NCBI GenBank assembly: GCA_963807155.1
Contig: CAWEAZ010000020.1
Span: 13,297 to 77,296 of the forward strand
Reading direction: 5' to 3'
Source of the DNA: JACCZX01 sp963807155
Lineage (GTDB): Bacteria > Pseudomonadota > Gammaproteobacteria > Burkholderiales > Burkholderiaceae_F
DNA: 64,000 nt
Below, in pieces: positions 1 to 8,460 of the stretch (positions are counted from its first letter, which is position 1; each line of letters starts with the position of its first letter). Both the position numbers and the translations under genes were made by a program. The notes below the pieces were generated by a model that saw only the letters and a program-made list of their open reading frames with translations, was not told where the DNA came from and did not search any database.

Positions 1-930
1 ATTGTCGCGAATCGCGATGCATGGCAACTTGCCGTCGAGGGTGTGCGCCAACCACGCACGTTGACCGTGGCCGAATTGAAGACACTGGGTCTCGAATCGC
101 TGGCTATGGTGCTGCAATGCTCGGGTAATGGCCGCGGATATTTCGCGTCGAAGCCCAGCGGAACGCCATGGAGGGTCGGCGCTGCAGGCAACCTGTTCTG
201 GAGCGGCGTACCAGTGCGGGCGGTCGTCGAGGCACTCGGTGGAGTGAGCGCCGATGCGCGTTTCATCACGGGTACAGGCGGGGAAACGTTGCCGGCTGGA
301 ATCGATCCGAAGACCGTCATCGTCGAGCGCTCAGTTCCGATCAGCACGCTGGGTGATGCACTGCTCGCGTGGGAAATGAACGGCGAGCCGGTTCCGCATG
401 CGCACGGTGGGCCTTTGCGTTTGATCATCCCGGGTTACAGCGGCGTTAATAACATCAAGTACATCAAGCGGCTTGCGTTCACGCGCGAGCAAACCGATGC
501 GGCGATTCAGGCCACGCGCTACCGCATCGCACCGCCAGGAACGAAGGAATCGCCCGCGCTGCCGGCAGTGTGGGAGATGGATCCCAAATCGTGGATCAAC
601 TCACCCGCTCCGGAAGCCGGGACGGTACGTCGCGGCTGGGTACAGATCCACGGCGTGGCGATGGGCGGCATGCAGGCGCCGCGCAGCGTCGACGTATCAC
701 TCGACGGCGGCAAGACGTGGCGCGAAGCGAGTTTTATCGGCCCCAACCTTGGTCGCTATGCATGGCGCCCGTTCGTACTGCAGGCCGAGTTGAAGCCGGG
801 AACATATGTGCTGGCGTCGCGCGTTACCGATTCGCAAGGCAGGGTTCAGGTCGAAACTACGCCGGACAACGTCGGCGGCTATCTGAATAGCGGTTGGCGC
901 GCTCACGCGTTCCAGGTCACGGTCGCCTGA
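1..930 (+). CDS. Sulfite dehydrogenase-like molybdopterin oxidoreductase, C-terminal part (SorA-like)
   Basis: The reading frame is open from base 1, so the gene starts outside the window. The protein matches the sulfite oxidase family: a Cys in VLQCSGNGR (about residue 40 of the visible part) is the expected molybdenum ligand, followed by the pocket motifs MNGEPVPHAHGGPLRLIIPG and YSGVNNIKYI. The last 110 residues form the Ig-like dimerisation domain (VDVSLDGGKTWREA). Family knowledge: such enzymes oxidise sulfite to sulfate in the periplasm and pass electrons to a c-type cytochrome. The next gene encodes one, 15 bases downstream, as in sorAB pairs. The signal peptide, if any, lies outside the window. 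Other sulfite-oxidase-fold enzymes with different substrates cannot be excluded. Confidence 0.8.
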   Translation: MVANRDAWQLAVEGVRQPRTLTVAELKTLGLESLAMVLQCSGNGRGYFASKPSGTPWRVGAAGNLFWSGVPVRAVVEALGGVSADARFITGTGGETLPAGIDPKTVIVERSVPISTLGDALLAWEMNGEPVPHAHGGPLRLIIPGYSGVNNIKYIKRLAFTREQTDAAIQATRYRIAPPGTKESPALPAVWEMDPKSWINSPAPEAGTVRRGWVQIHGVAMGGMQAPRSVDVSLDGGKTWREASFIGPNLGRYAWRPFVLQAELKPGTYVLASRVTDSQGRVQVETTPDNVGGYLNSGWRAHAFQVTVA

Positions 931-945
931 AGCGGAGATGTTGCC

Positions 946-1267
946 TTGGTCGCCCGGGTCGCATGTTGTGCAGCAGTACTGACGCTTGCATCCAGCATTG
1001 CGCAGGCAGCCGATGGCGATGACGCAGGCCGAAGGTTGTTCGTCAAGGACGCAACGCCGCCGTGTGCGCTCTGCCATACGCTGGCCGACGCCGGCGCGAC
1101 TGCGAATGTGGGCCCATCGCTCGACGAATTGAAACCTGACGCAGCGCGCGTCACGCAAGCGGTAAAGGCCGGCATCGGAGCGATGCCGGCCTATACGCAG
1201 CTTTCCGCCGAACAGATACAAGCGCTTGCGCGGTACGTCGCGCGCGCCTCGGGCGCCTGCGAAGTAA
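946..1267 (+). CDS. Small c-type cytochrome (SorB-like), frame break near its end
   Basis: TTG start at 946, 15 bases after the sulfite dehydrogenase gene. Residues 1-22 look like a Sec signal peptide ending at AQA. A single haem-binding motif CALCH is at about residues 40-44 and a likely axial Met is in GAMPAY. Length (about 106 residues) fits the small cytochrome subunit of sulfite dehydrogenases, which accepts electrons from the molybdenum subunit. As sequenced the frame runs on into the tRNA-Ser gene to a stop at 1368. If the GGG at 1251-1253 is read as GG the protein ends ARASAPAK at TAA 1265-1267, just before the tRNA, which I consider the true end. Confidence 0.72.
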
Positions 1268-1302
1268 GTCGGTTCGCTGGACCTCGGGCAGAATCCGGCT
1301 TC

Positions 1303-1392
1303 GGAGGCGTGGCCGAGCGGTTTAAGGCACCGGTCTTGAAAACCGGCAAGGGCGTAAGTCCTTCGTGAGTTCGAATCTCACCACCTCCGCCA
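1303..1392 (+). tRNA. tRNA-Ser(TGA)
   Basis: A 90-nt class II tRNA. The anticodon stem CCGGT (1330-1334) pairs with ACCGG (1342-1346) around loop CTTGAAA, giving anticodon TGA at 1337-1339. A long variable arm follows, then the T stem-loop GTGAG-TTCGAAT-CTCAC. The acceptor GGAGGCG (1303-1309) pairs with CACCTCC (1382-1388) except for one C-A mismatch at the sixth pair. Discriminator G1389 and an encoded CCA (1390-1392) complete it. It reads UCN serine codons, mainly UCA. Confidence 0.95.
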
Positions 1393-1529
1393 CCCGATAC
1401 ATTCCTGCAAGTGCAATTAAGTGCACGGCAGTGACGACAAGCCGTTGATTTGACGGCGTACCGAGCATCACACACTCATTGCCAGTGCAACCAAGTTGCA
1501 AGCCGGTGCATGCCTATGCATTTCGCGCA

Positions 1530-2089
1530 CTAGCACCGGTATTCGCGTCGCACCTTTTCAACGTCTTCCGGCTTCAGTTTCGCCATCATGGCGTTATCGA
1601 TGATGTTTGACTCTTCGCGAATCAATAGGAAGCGCCATCCGGCTGTTCTTGCCAGACCAAATAGCCGCAGTGAAGGGCAAGGTTCGGAAACCGGCTTGAA
1701 TAGTCGACTGCTATATACAACCCAGGTCCCGACTGGGGCTGGTCCTTGTACCAAGTGACGGCGCGAATAGTTCGGGCCTGTACTTCACCGGCCTTCGCAT
1801 TGAAGTCGTCGAGCATTTTGCGATAAGTGACAAACGGCACGTACTGCTTGTGCCGCGCTGATAAGCGGCTATAGGCATCTTCATGTCGACCGCCATCTCT
1901 CGCAGCGAAGTAGTCCCTGGTCACCTTATCTATCAGCTCCTCTTGTTGCCGCGTCGGTCGCCAATTTGGCTCCGTAGCTGGGGCAACAATCTTCTGGCTG
2001 GGCTGCACCGCTGGATCGACGGGAGTGGTCGCACGGGCGGTGACGCACACGATCAAGGCTATAGAAAGGATGCTTGCCACTTTTTGCAT
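1530..2089 (-). CDS. DUF4019-family secreted protein, frame break
   Basis: ATG at 2087-2089 with an AAGG ribosome site; residues 1-20 form a signal peptide (VASILSIALIVCVTARA). The mature part carries the pattern YFAARDGGRHEDAYSRLSA...KMLDDFNAKAG...TWYKD typical of DUF4019 proteins, which are small periplasmic proteins of unknown function. The frame stops early at 1622; the family C-terminus (FLLIREESNIIDNAMMAKL, ending VRREYRC) lies in another frame down to 1530. Restoring one T in the TT near 1629-1631 joins the two parts as GAFLLIREE. The gene follows the 83-residue gene by 22 bases and is probably co-transcribed with it. Function unknown. Confidence 0.68.
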
Positions 2090-2111
2090 CGCGATGCCTT
2101 GTGTATCTATC

Positions 2112-2363
2112 TCAGTCGAGGTCCCCGATGAGCGATAAAAACCGAGCTTGCTCCCGTGACGTTGTGACTCGCATTCGAGTGAAATCTGTGCCGTTGAGCT
2201 TGATGTCCGCATACATGCCGGACGGGTCTTCATGGAAGTGAAGGTAAGCCTTCGACTTGCGATAAAACGAACCGGGCGCCCGCTCCACCAGCGATGACTG
2301 CTCACGCAATAGGCGCAGCAGCGGCTTGAGGGTGTGCAGGGCGTCGGGGCCAACGTGCTTCAT
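2112..2363 (-). CDS. Conserved hypothetical protein, 83 residues
   Basis: ATG at 2361-2363. The soluble protein starts MKHVGPDALHTLKPLLRLLR and has the central pattern SFYRKSKAYLHFHEDPSGMYADIKL, which resembles small uncharacterised proteobacterial proteins I recognise only by pattern. There is no signal peptide, membrane segment or metal-binding motif. The alternating beta-rich middle and helical ends suggest a small alpha/beta fold. It lies 22 bases upstream of the DUF4019 gene on the same strand. No function is proposed. Confidence 0.6.
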   Translation of the reverse strand: MKHVGPDALHTLKPLLRLLREQSSLVERAPGSFYRKSKAYLHFHEDPSGMYADIKLNGTDFTRMRVTTSREQARFLSLIGDLD

Positions 2364-2499
2364 GTCTTAGTCAGGTTAGCGCACTCGACGACGCGAATTG
2401 CCGATGTCCACTCCTGGCCGCTACCTGACATTCATTGGAAGCACGTGCCTCTACCTCAGTCGCGGGCGTGGGAGAGGTCGAGCATCGAAAATCTCAAGC

Positions 2500-2946
2500 T
2501 CATGCCGCGAGCAACTTCTCGATTTCGGGAACCGGGTGCGAGGTCAGATCCTTCGGCAACTCGCCGGTAATACGGTCAACCACTTCCTGGTGAAACGCCT
2601 TGCGCAAATTGCCCAGCACTTTGGGCGGCGCAACGACGACTAGCGCTTCGAATTGATTGGCGTGAGCGAGGCGATAAAGTGTGTCGGCGACGTCGGCGGT
2701 GAAGCGTTCTTCGCCCAGCTGATGCCAATCGGTTTCCTCCATCGCGCTGCGAGCAGTGCCTACACTGGCGGCGACGCGACCCGGTTTATCGGTGCCCTGC
2801 TCGTGCGTCGCCGGATTGTCGTGCGCGAGAATATTTTCGACTTCGAGTTGGATTTCCTGCGGGCTGCCCTTGTTGCGCAGGAAAAGCGCTTTCTCGCCAT
2901 CGCCCACGACGACGAGAGCCTCGGTAGGAACGCTGAGTTGGTTCAT
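2500..2946 (-). CDS. Host attachment family protein
   Basis: ATG at 2944-2946 preceded by AAAGGA, which selects this start over a longer upstream reading. The 148-residue product begins with a beta strand (TEALVVVGDGEKALFLRN), has a charged middle with HEQGTDKPGRV and ends with a helical domain (RKAFHQEVVDRITGELPKD). This order is that of the 'protein required for attachment to host cells' family, whose founding member was implicated in Agrobacterium attachment and which is widespread in free-living bacteria. C-terminal DLTSHPVPEIEKLL is typical. The biochemical role is unknown, and a host-related job should not be assumed. Confidence 0.75.
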   Translation of the reverse strand: MNQLSVPTEALVVVGDGEKALFLRNKGSPQEIQLEVENILAHDNPATHEQGTDKPGRVAASVGTARSAMEETDWHQLGEERFTADVADTLYRLAHANQFEALVVVAPPKVLGNLRKAFHQEVVDRITGELPKDLTSHPVPEIEKLLAA

Positions 2947-3485
2947 GGGTCCTTTGCGGAGAGCCTCGCGGCGGTTGGTGTGAACACTACTGGCATATTC
3001 CGTGCCGCTGGCAATCGTTGGCCGCCAATGCTGCGCGCAACTCGCTAAGACGTAGATGCTTCCGTTCGTGATTGTCAATACGCGCCAGGAGTAGCTCGCG
3101 GCCAGAACACTCCAGGCAGGTTCCCCAATCGCCGCTCTTGGGCGCGAGCTGTCATTCAATGAGTTCCGCTTTCGGCCAATTGCGGACCTCCAGAATGCGG
3201 ACACTCGACGAAACCGCGAGCGCTCAGGCGCGTGCCTTATACGTTGAGGAGATCCGTTACGGGGAAGGATTGAACTCGCGGGTGACCGTTGATTTGCCCG
3301 ATAGCCGACATCCCCGCATCGCAGCCCTCAGCGGTGCGTCTCCAGCGAATCCCACATCAATGGGTCGCGGACGCACGGGTCGCGGACGAAGGGGGTCGCG
3401 GACGCGCCGCAGACGTTCGATCATTACTCAGTCCATTGTTGGAAATGCTTGTGCACCGAGGTAGCGACGACCGTTGATTCGCAGT
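2947..3485. other. Intergenic region without convincing gene
   Basis: About 540 bases between divergent genes. Open frames here encode Arg/Ser-rich, biased peptides without recognisable domains, and I do not call them. The only clear structure is a set of three 12-base direct repeats near 3362-3404. Confidence 0.5.
3362..3404. repeat. Three direct copies of GGGTCGCGGACG
   Basis: The 12-mer GGGTCGCGGACG occurs at 3362, 3377 and 3393, with spacing of 15 and 16 bases. The linkers differ (CAC, AAGG, then CGCC). It is too short for a minisatellite of known class; it may be a small tandem expansion or a cluster of protein-binding sites upstream of the gene at 3486. Confidence 0.8.
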
Positions 3486-4223
3486 ATGGGAGCAACAGGT
3501 GTAAGGGATTCGATTCTTGTCGTCGGTGCAAGCGGGCGAACGGGTCGTTATGTTCTGCGCTACCTGTGTAACGCGTCGGTGCCCGTCATCGCCTGCGTGC
3601 GAAGTACGGATCGCCCTGCGTCCGGAGCGTCGTTCCTATCTGCCGAAGTTGTGTTCGCCAACGTGGAGCAGCCACATACGCTTGCTCCCGTGATTGAGCG
3701 CGCGGCACATGTGATCTACCTCGCCGGCGGGAACCGAAGAGGCTTGTCGCCCGGTGCATGGCAAGTTGAGGTTGACGGCCTGTCAGGCTGCCTCGAGCTC
3801 GCCAAGCGGGCCGGTCTGCCTGGTCGATGGATTTCGGTGGGCTACAGCGGATCGGATCGGCGCACTGGCGCTAACTGGGCGGAGACTCGGTGGCGCGAAC
3901 TGAAGCTTGCGGCCGATGAGGTGATAGCCGCAAGCGGCGTCAACTATTTCGTCGTGCTCACTGGACTGATCACTTCCGCCGTTAGTACGGAGCCGCGGGT
4001 CAGCATTACGCAAAGTTCCGCCGCGGTTGACGCCGAGCTTCCATGCAATTCGCTCGCCTTTCTGCTGACTGGCGCCGCACTGTCGGGCGCTACGAATCGT
4101 TCACGTGCGGCGGTTCGTCTTGACCCTCAAGGGCTCACACTGCAGAGCGCCGTCCAGGCGTTCCGCCTATTGCGACAGGAAAGCCCACGCCTTGGCACGG
4201 CAACACTGATGCGCGACGCTTGA
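3486..4223 (+). CDS. NAD(P)-binding Rossmann protein (atypical SDR, NmrA/YwnB-like)
   Basis: The ATG at 3486 is preferred over an in-frame TTG at 3474. The N-terminus carries the nucleotide-binding motif VVGASGRTGRYVL (GxxGxxG) at about residues 12-24. VIYLAGG after the fourth strand and RWISVGYSG after the fifth fit the atypical short-chain dehydrogenase fold. The classical YxxxK catalytic pair is not seen in its usual place; this is common in the NmrA-like branch, whose members act as reductases, isomerases or redox-sensing regulators. The substrate cannot be predicted. About 245 residues, a usual length. It stands alone, with no obvious operon partner. Confidence 0.7.
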   Translation: MGATGVRDSILVVGASGRTGRYVLRYLCNASVPVIACVRSTDRPASGASFLSAEVVFANVEQPHTLAPVIERAAHVIYLAGGNRRGLSPGAWQVEVDGLSGCLELAKRAGLPGRWISVGYSGSDRRTGANWAETRWRELKLAADEVIAASGVNYFVVLTGLITSAVSTEPRVSITQSSAAVDAELPCNSLAFLLTGAALSGATNRSRAAVRLDPQGLTLQSAVQAFRLLRQESPRLGTATLMRDA

Positions 4224-4550
4224 TGCCTCGTAAGGGCAAGATTCCGCGCTTTTGGCGCGCAAGGTTTCCCAGTGCGACGGCGACCTTCACCTCGACAATC
4301 AAGGCCCTAATAACAGGCCGTCGAACAGCCGCATTCGAGCAGCTATTGAAGGACTGCTTTCTGCGCGTCGAATGGCAGCAACGGGTGATAGCGGACTGCT
4401 AGCGCCCGCCTGAGGCACCGCCAACGCCTCAATTGAGGCCGGCAACAGGCCGTTTTCTTCGGCTTTTCGTTACAGCGACGCGCGATGCTAGCCGGCAGCC
4501 CAGCCGAGACACTTCGTCGCAACGTCGGTGCGGCTTTAAGGACCGTAAAA
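4224..4550. other. Intergenic region with short palindromes
   Basis: About 327 bases. An open frame of 60 codons at 4220-4402 has no recognisable features and is probably not a gene. Inverted repeats occur at 4411-4439. AAGGA at 4537-4541 serves the next gene. Confidence 0.5.
4411..4439. repeat. Overlapping palindromes (TGAGGC/GCCTCA and GCCTCAATTGAGGC)
   Basis: GCCTCAATTGAGGC (4426-4439) is a perfect 14-base palindrome. Its left half can also pair with TGAGGC at 4411-4416, so two alternative hairpins or a symmetric operator are possible. No T-run follows directly, so it is not a standard terminator. Confidence 0.6.
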
Positions 4551-6023
4551 ATGAAGTTCCTTCAGATGCTTCCTGTCTCCCCAAAAGCATGGATCGTGGC
4601 GATCAGTCTTTTGGTACCTATAGCGATTAACTACGATCTGCTCTTTCAAATGTTTTTCGCTGCGCCTCTATCCACAACTGAAGGTGCAATAGCGCAGGTT
4701 TCTCAGAGTCAAACGCCACAGCCAAATCAATCAGCCCTTGACGGGTTGAAACGCTCTGCGGAGGAGGGAAATGTTGCAAATCAGTTGAAGCTGGCGGCCA
4801 AGTACTCGACCGGTGAAGGAGTCGTCAAGGACCAGGCAGAAGCTTCTCGTTGGTATCTACGGGCCGCCGAAGCCGGCGATGTGCAGGCAATGTATGAAGT
4901 AAGTTTGCGCCATAGACATGGTTACGGCCTTGCGAAGAACACTGCCAATTCAAACGTATGGCGTCAGCGGGCCGCGACCGGGGGTCATCCCGAGGCCGCG
5001 TACGAAGTGGCTCGTACATATGGAACTGTTGACCGCAGAGGGGCTGTCATCTCAAATGAGAAGGCCGGAGACATTGGCGAATACCCGAAGCAGCTTGTGA
5101 TGTGGCTCACTCGCGCGAGCGAGTTCGGTTCTGCAATGGCTAAGCATGAGCTGGCACTGGTTGGCCTCTTTGGCATTTCCAAGGATGGCGCGGTCAAGAC
5201 CGGCTATTTGGTCCCATTGCCAAGTGCGATGAGTTCAGCCATACAGCTATTGACAGAAAATGCAGAGGAGGGCTCGTGGCAGTCGCAATATGCGTTAGCA
5301 GAGCTCTATCAGGTTGGCTACGGCGATATCCGACCCGATTCAACAGAATCCAATAAGTGGTGGCAACGGCTAGATGCACAGAAGGACGCCACGATCCAGT
5401 TGAGCGTTGGAAGACACTTTCTAGCCGGCGACCCGAAGCGATACGGGGTAGGCGACAAAAAATGGATGGGCAAAAATCTGTCTTACGACGAAACAAACCG
5501 GCTCGCTTTCGACTGGTTTGGCCGTGCAGCCGCACAAGCAAACAGAGACGCAATCTGGGAGCTGGCTGCAATGGAATACAACGGCATTGGAACCCCAAAG
5601 AATCTACCAAGAGCATTCCAGCTTTATCGGAAAGCTGCCGAACTCGGACAGGTGGACGCCATGTATCAGCTCGGTATTGCCTACATCAGTGGAATCGCAC
5701 TTGAAAGGGACTATCCAAGCGCGCTGCGTTGGCTCGCCCGGTCAGCTGCATATGGAGACGCTTATGGCAGAAACCCTGTTCGTTCAAGGGCGCAGAACGC
5801 GATCGGCAGCATTTATGAGAATGGGTATGGCGTTACCAGCGACTTAGCGCTCGCTTATGCTTGGTACTGGCTTGCGTCTGCGGGCAGCTCCGAAGAAGAG
5901 AGCAAAAATTTGCTTCGGGTGCAACAAAAGTTGACGCCTGATGAACTGGTCCGGGCGCGCAGCATCGCCAGTGCGAGTACCGGCGCAATCAGCCCAATTG
6001 GTTCCCACAATAAGGTGAACTAG
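4551..6023 (+). CDS. Membrane-anchored Sel1-repeat protein
   Basis: ATG 4551 follows AAGGA with a 9-base spacer. Residues 10-37 form one membrane anchor (AWIVAISLLVPIAINYDLLF) with the rest predicted outside the cytoplasm. From about residue 70 several Sel1-type helical repeats are visible: STGEGVVKDQAEASRWYLRA, the HGYGLAKNT repeat, NGIGTPKNLPRAFQLYRKAA, SGIALERDYPSALRWLARSA and NGYGVTSDLALAYAWYWLA. Sel1 repeats are protein-interaction scaffolds. The gene is visibly AT-richer than its neighbours and uses more A/T-ending codons, which suggests recent acquisition. 490 residues. The binding partner is unknown. Confidence 0.8.
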   Translation: MKFLQMLPVSPKAWIVAISLLVPIAINYDLLFQMFFAAPLSTTEGAIAQVSQSQTPQPNQSALDGLKRSAEEGNVANQLKLAAKYSTGEGVVKDQAEASRWYLRAAEAGDVQAMYEVSLRHRHGYGLAKNTANSNVWRQRAATGGHPEAAYEVARTYGTVDRRGAVISNEKAGDIGEYPKQLVMWLTRASEFGSAMAKHELALVGLFGISKDGAVKTGYLVPLPSAMSSAIQLLTENAEEGSWQSQYALAELYQVGYGDIRPDSTESNKWWQRLDAQKDATIQLSVGRHFLAGDPKRYGVGDKKWMGKNLSYDETNRLAFDWFGRAAAQANRDAIWELAAMEYNGIGTPKNLPRAFQLYRKAAELGQVDAMYQLGIAYISGIALERDYPSALRWLARSAAYGDAYGRNPVRSRAQNAIGSIYENGYGVTSDLALAYAWYWLASAGSSEEESKNLLRVQQKLTPDELVRARSIASASTGAISPIGSHNKVN

Positions 6024-6122
6024 CACTAGTTCAATTGAAAGCGGATCTCCCTTTGCGCGAGACTCCACTCTTGTGGACACGGCGCTACAGGCATTGCGCG
6101 CCTACGCCGTCCTGCGCGGCAC

Positions 6123-6638
6123 TTAAGTCCCGACGCCCGTTCGAATACGGCCGCAACCTGCCGCCCCACCATTCGAGTAATTCCATGTAACGGTTGACCC
6201 ACTTACTGTCGGCGTCATTGCGACAACACAGCCCATGGCAGTATTCGCAGTGCCAGTGATTACGATCTCGGCCGGCGCGGCGCTGCCCACTGTGACCGGC
6301 ATTGCCATATAAGGCGCACTGCCACCTGCTGCAGACGGACCTGGGGGCGCGTACCCCAACGGCAAGAAAGCATTCGCAATCAGAAAAGCGACGTCGTTGC
6401 AGGTGCTTGCGTTGACCGTACCGTTGTTGAACTGTGCACACTCCGCGATTGCGGTCTTAAGCGGCCCCACTCGCACTATGTTGTCCGACCAACGCGCCCG
6501 AACGGCATAGTTCACGTACTGCGGGATGGAGATTGAAGCCAGGATGCTAATGATCGACATGACGATCATCAGCTCGATTAAAGTAAAGCCATGCTCCGAC
6601 CGGCTTTCAAACAAATGGCGACGAACGTGCTTACTCAT
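6123..6638 (-). CDS. Type IV pilin (PilA-like major or minor pilin)
   Basis: ATG at 6636-6638 gives a 171-residue prepilin. A short basic leader ends at the prepilin peptidase site HG^FTLIELMIV, with Glu5 of the mature protein and the long hydrophobic helix that packs in the pilus core. A Cys pair bounding AQFNNGTVNAST and another pair near the C-terminus (GCVVAM...AAGCGR) could form disulfides, the last as the D-loop. The pilus assembly ATPase pilU is elsewhere in the window (30902-32044), not next to this gene. Whether it is the main or an accessory pilin cannot be decided here. Confidence 0.88.
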   Translation of the reverse strand: MSKHVRRHLFESRSEHGFTLIELMIVMSIISILASISIPQYVNYAVRARWSDNIVRVGPLKTAIAECAQFNNGTVNASTCNDVAFLIANAFLPLGYAPPGPSAAGGSAPYMAMPVTVGSAAPAEIVITGTANTAMGCVVAMTPTVSGSTVTWNYSNGGAAGCGRIRTGVGT

Positions 6639-6936
6639 CCTGACAGCATATCGACAAAGCCGAACCAAATTTCACGGGTTAACAAGGAGAGAAGCCTCGA
6701 TTTAGTGCCCTTAACGAGACTTTCATGGTGCTCCGCGTTAGGGGATCAACACTTGAGCTCGTATCGGAAAGGGTTATCTTCTAGCCCGCGGGCCGCGATG
6801 TCGCATCACGCCGCCGTTGGAGCAGCCTACTGGCGGACATACTGGTGAGTTTGACAAGAGTGGCGTGGAAACCCGCGCCCTTCGATATTCTTGTTGACAC
6901 CACCTCCGCCAGTTCGATTCCACTTGGGCTAGCCGG
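6639..6936. other. Intergenic region between divergent pilin and ABC transporter genes
   Basis: About 298 bases with no gene. It must hold promoters for both divergent genes. TTGACA occurs at 6893-6898, but I cannot place a matching -10 element with confidence. No good sigma-54 site was found for the pilin. Confidence 0.4.
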
Positions 6937-8460
6937 ATGACACCGCGTCTTGCGCTGCGCAATATCACGAAGCGCTACCCGGCGTCGATTGCCAACGATT
7001 CAGTTTCACTCGACGTCATGCCCGGCGAAATCGTTGCGCTGCTCGGTGAGAACGGCGCGGGCAAGAGCACGTTGATGAAGATCGTGTACGGGGTCACACG
7101 CGCCCGACGCAGGAACGATTGCCGTCGATGGAGCGATCGTTGATATCGATAGCCCGCGGCGCGCTCGCTCGCTTGGCATCGCGATGGTCTTCCAGCAGTT
7201 CGCATTGTTCGATTCGCTCAGCGTGCTGCAGAACATCGCTCTCGGCTTGCCACCGGCACCCATCACTGCGATTGAATCGCGCGTTGTCGAGCTCGCAGCT
7301 CGCTATGGCCTCGAGGTCGATCTCGCCCAGCGTGTGCACGATCTATCGGCGGGTGAGCGGCAACGGATCGAGATTCTGCGTGCACTGATGAGCGCGCCAC
7401 GGGTGTTGATCCTCGATGAGCCGACGTCGGTACTTACGCCGCAGGCGGTCGATAGATTGTTTGAGACGCTACGACGACTCGCTAGCGGCGGCGTAAGCAT
7501 CGTTTTCATCAGCCACAAGCTGCACGAAGTTCGCAGCCTCGCAACGCGCTGCGTAGTGATGCGTGCGGGCAAGGTCGTCGCCGAGGTCGATCCCCGAACA
7601 CAATCCGACGCGAGCCTGGCGCACCTGATGCTGGGCGTAGAACCTCCAACCATTGCCGCGCACGGATCTGCGGCGGCAGAGATCGCCCTCGAAATTCGAC
7701 ATCTCAGCATCTCTGGGCTGGATCAACGCGATCGTCTCGATGGACGTGTCGTTCGACGTGCGAAGCGGGGAGATTGTCGGCATCGCAGGCATCTCAGGTA
7801 ATGGCCAGCAGACATTGATGGCAGCGCTTGCCGGCGAGCTGCTCGTCGAGTCCGATGCGATTCGACTCTTCAATCAACCGATGGGTCGGCTGAATACGGC
7901 GCAACGTCGGGCGCTCGGTCTGCGATACGTTCCCGAGCAACGATTGGGTCACGCGGCGGTGAGCGGCATGACGCTCGCCGACAACGCGCTGCTCACGGAT
8001 GCGAGCGCTGCAATCGAGCGCCGTGTTGAACATCGCCCGCGCACGCGACGCCGCTGCGCAGATAGTGCAGCGGTTTCGCGTGCGTGCCGCAACGATCGAC
8101 CAGAAAATCGAAACGCTATCCGGTGGCAATTTGCAGAAGTTCATCGTCGGCCGCGAAGTGCTGCCCGAGCCGCGCGTGCTGCTGCTTGATCAGCCGACGT
8201 CGGGTGTCGACGCCGGGTCCGCCGCATCGATCCGGAATGAACTGATCGCGCTGCGCGCGGCAGGATGCGCGATATTGATTGTGTCTGAGGACATCGACGA
8301 GCTGTACGAACTCGCGGACCGGTTGATCGTGATGGCCGGAGGACGCATGTCGGAGTCGAGGACGCCACGCCAAATCAGCACGGCCGAGCTCGGCCGCTTG
8401 ATGGCAGGCAGATGGAATGCTGACGAACACCGCAGCGAGCGGGCGGAGAACGTCGTGTGA
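6937..8460 (+). CDS. BMP-type importer ATPase with two ABC domains, three frame breaks
   Basis: The ATG at 6937 opens a YufO/NupO-like fused ATPase. Domain 1 has Walker A GENGAGKST, Q-loop FQQF, signature LSAGERQRIE, Walker B VLILDEPT and the H-loop FISHKLHEV. Domain 2 begins VSFDVRSGEIVGIAGISGNG, a degenerate Walker A, with signature LSGGNLQKF and LLLDQPTSGVD. Such ATPases drive uptake of nucleosides, purines or simple sugars. As sequenced the frame breaks three times, at CCC 7103-7105, GG 7742-7743 and CC 8021-8022; removing one base at each restores a single protein of about 507 residues. The stop overlaps the next start as GTGTGA. Confidence 0.85.

Noticed and set aside
3072..3464. 130-codon open frame
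   Set aside because: Arg/Ser-rich translation spanning the direct repeats, no ribosome site, no recognisable domain.
4220..4402. 60-codon open frame after the NAD(P)-binding gene
   Set aside because: No conserved features; probably chance in GC-rich DNA.
6639..6750. Sigma-54 promoter for the pilin gene (GGGCAC followed by a GC on the minus strand near 6690-6710)
   Set aside because: The spacing between the GG and GC elements is about two bases longer than the strict -24/-12 requirement.
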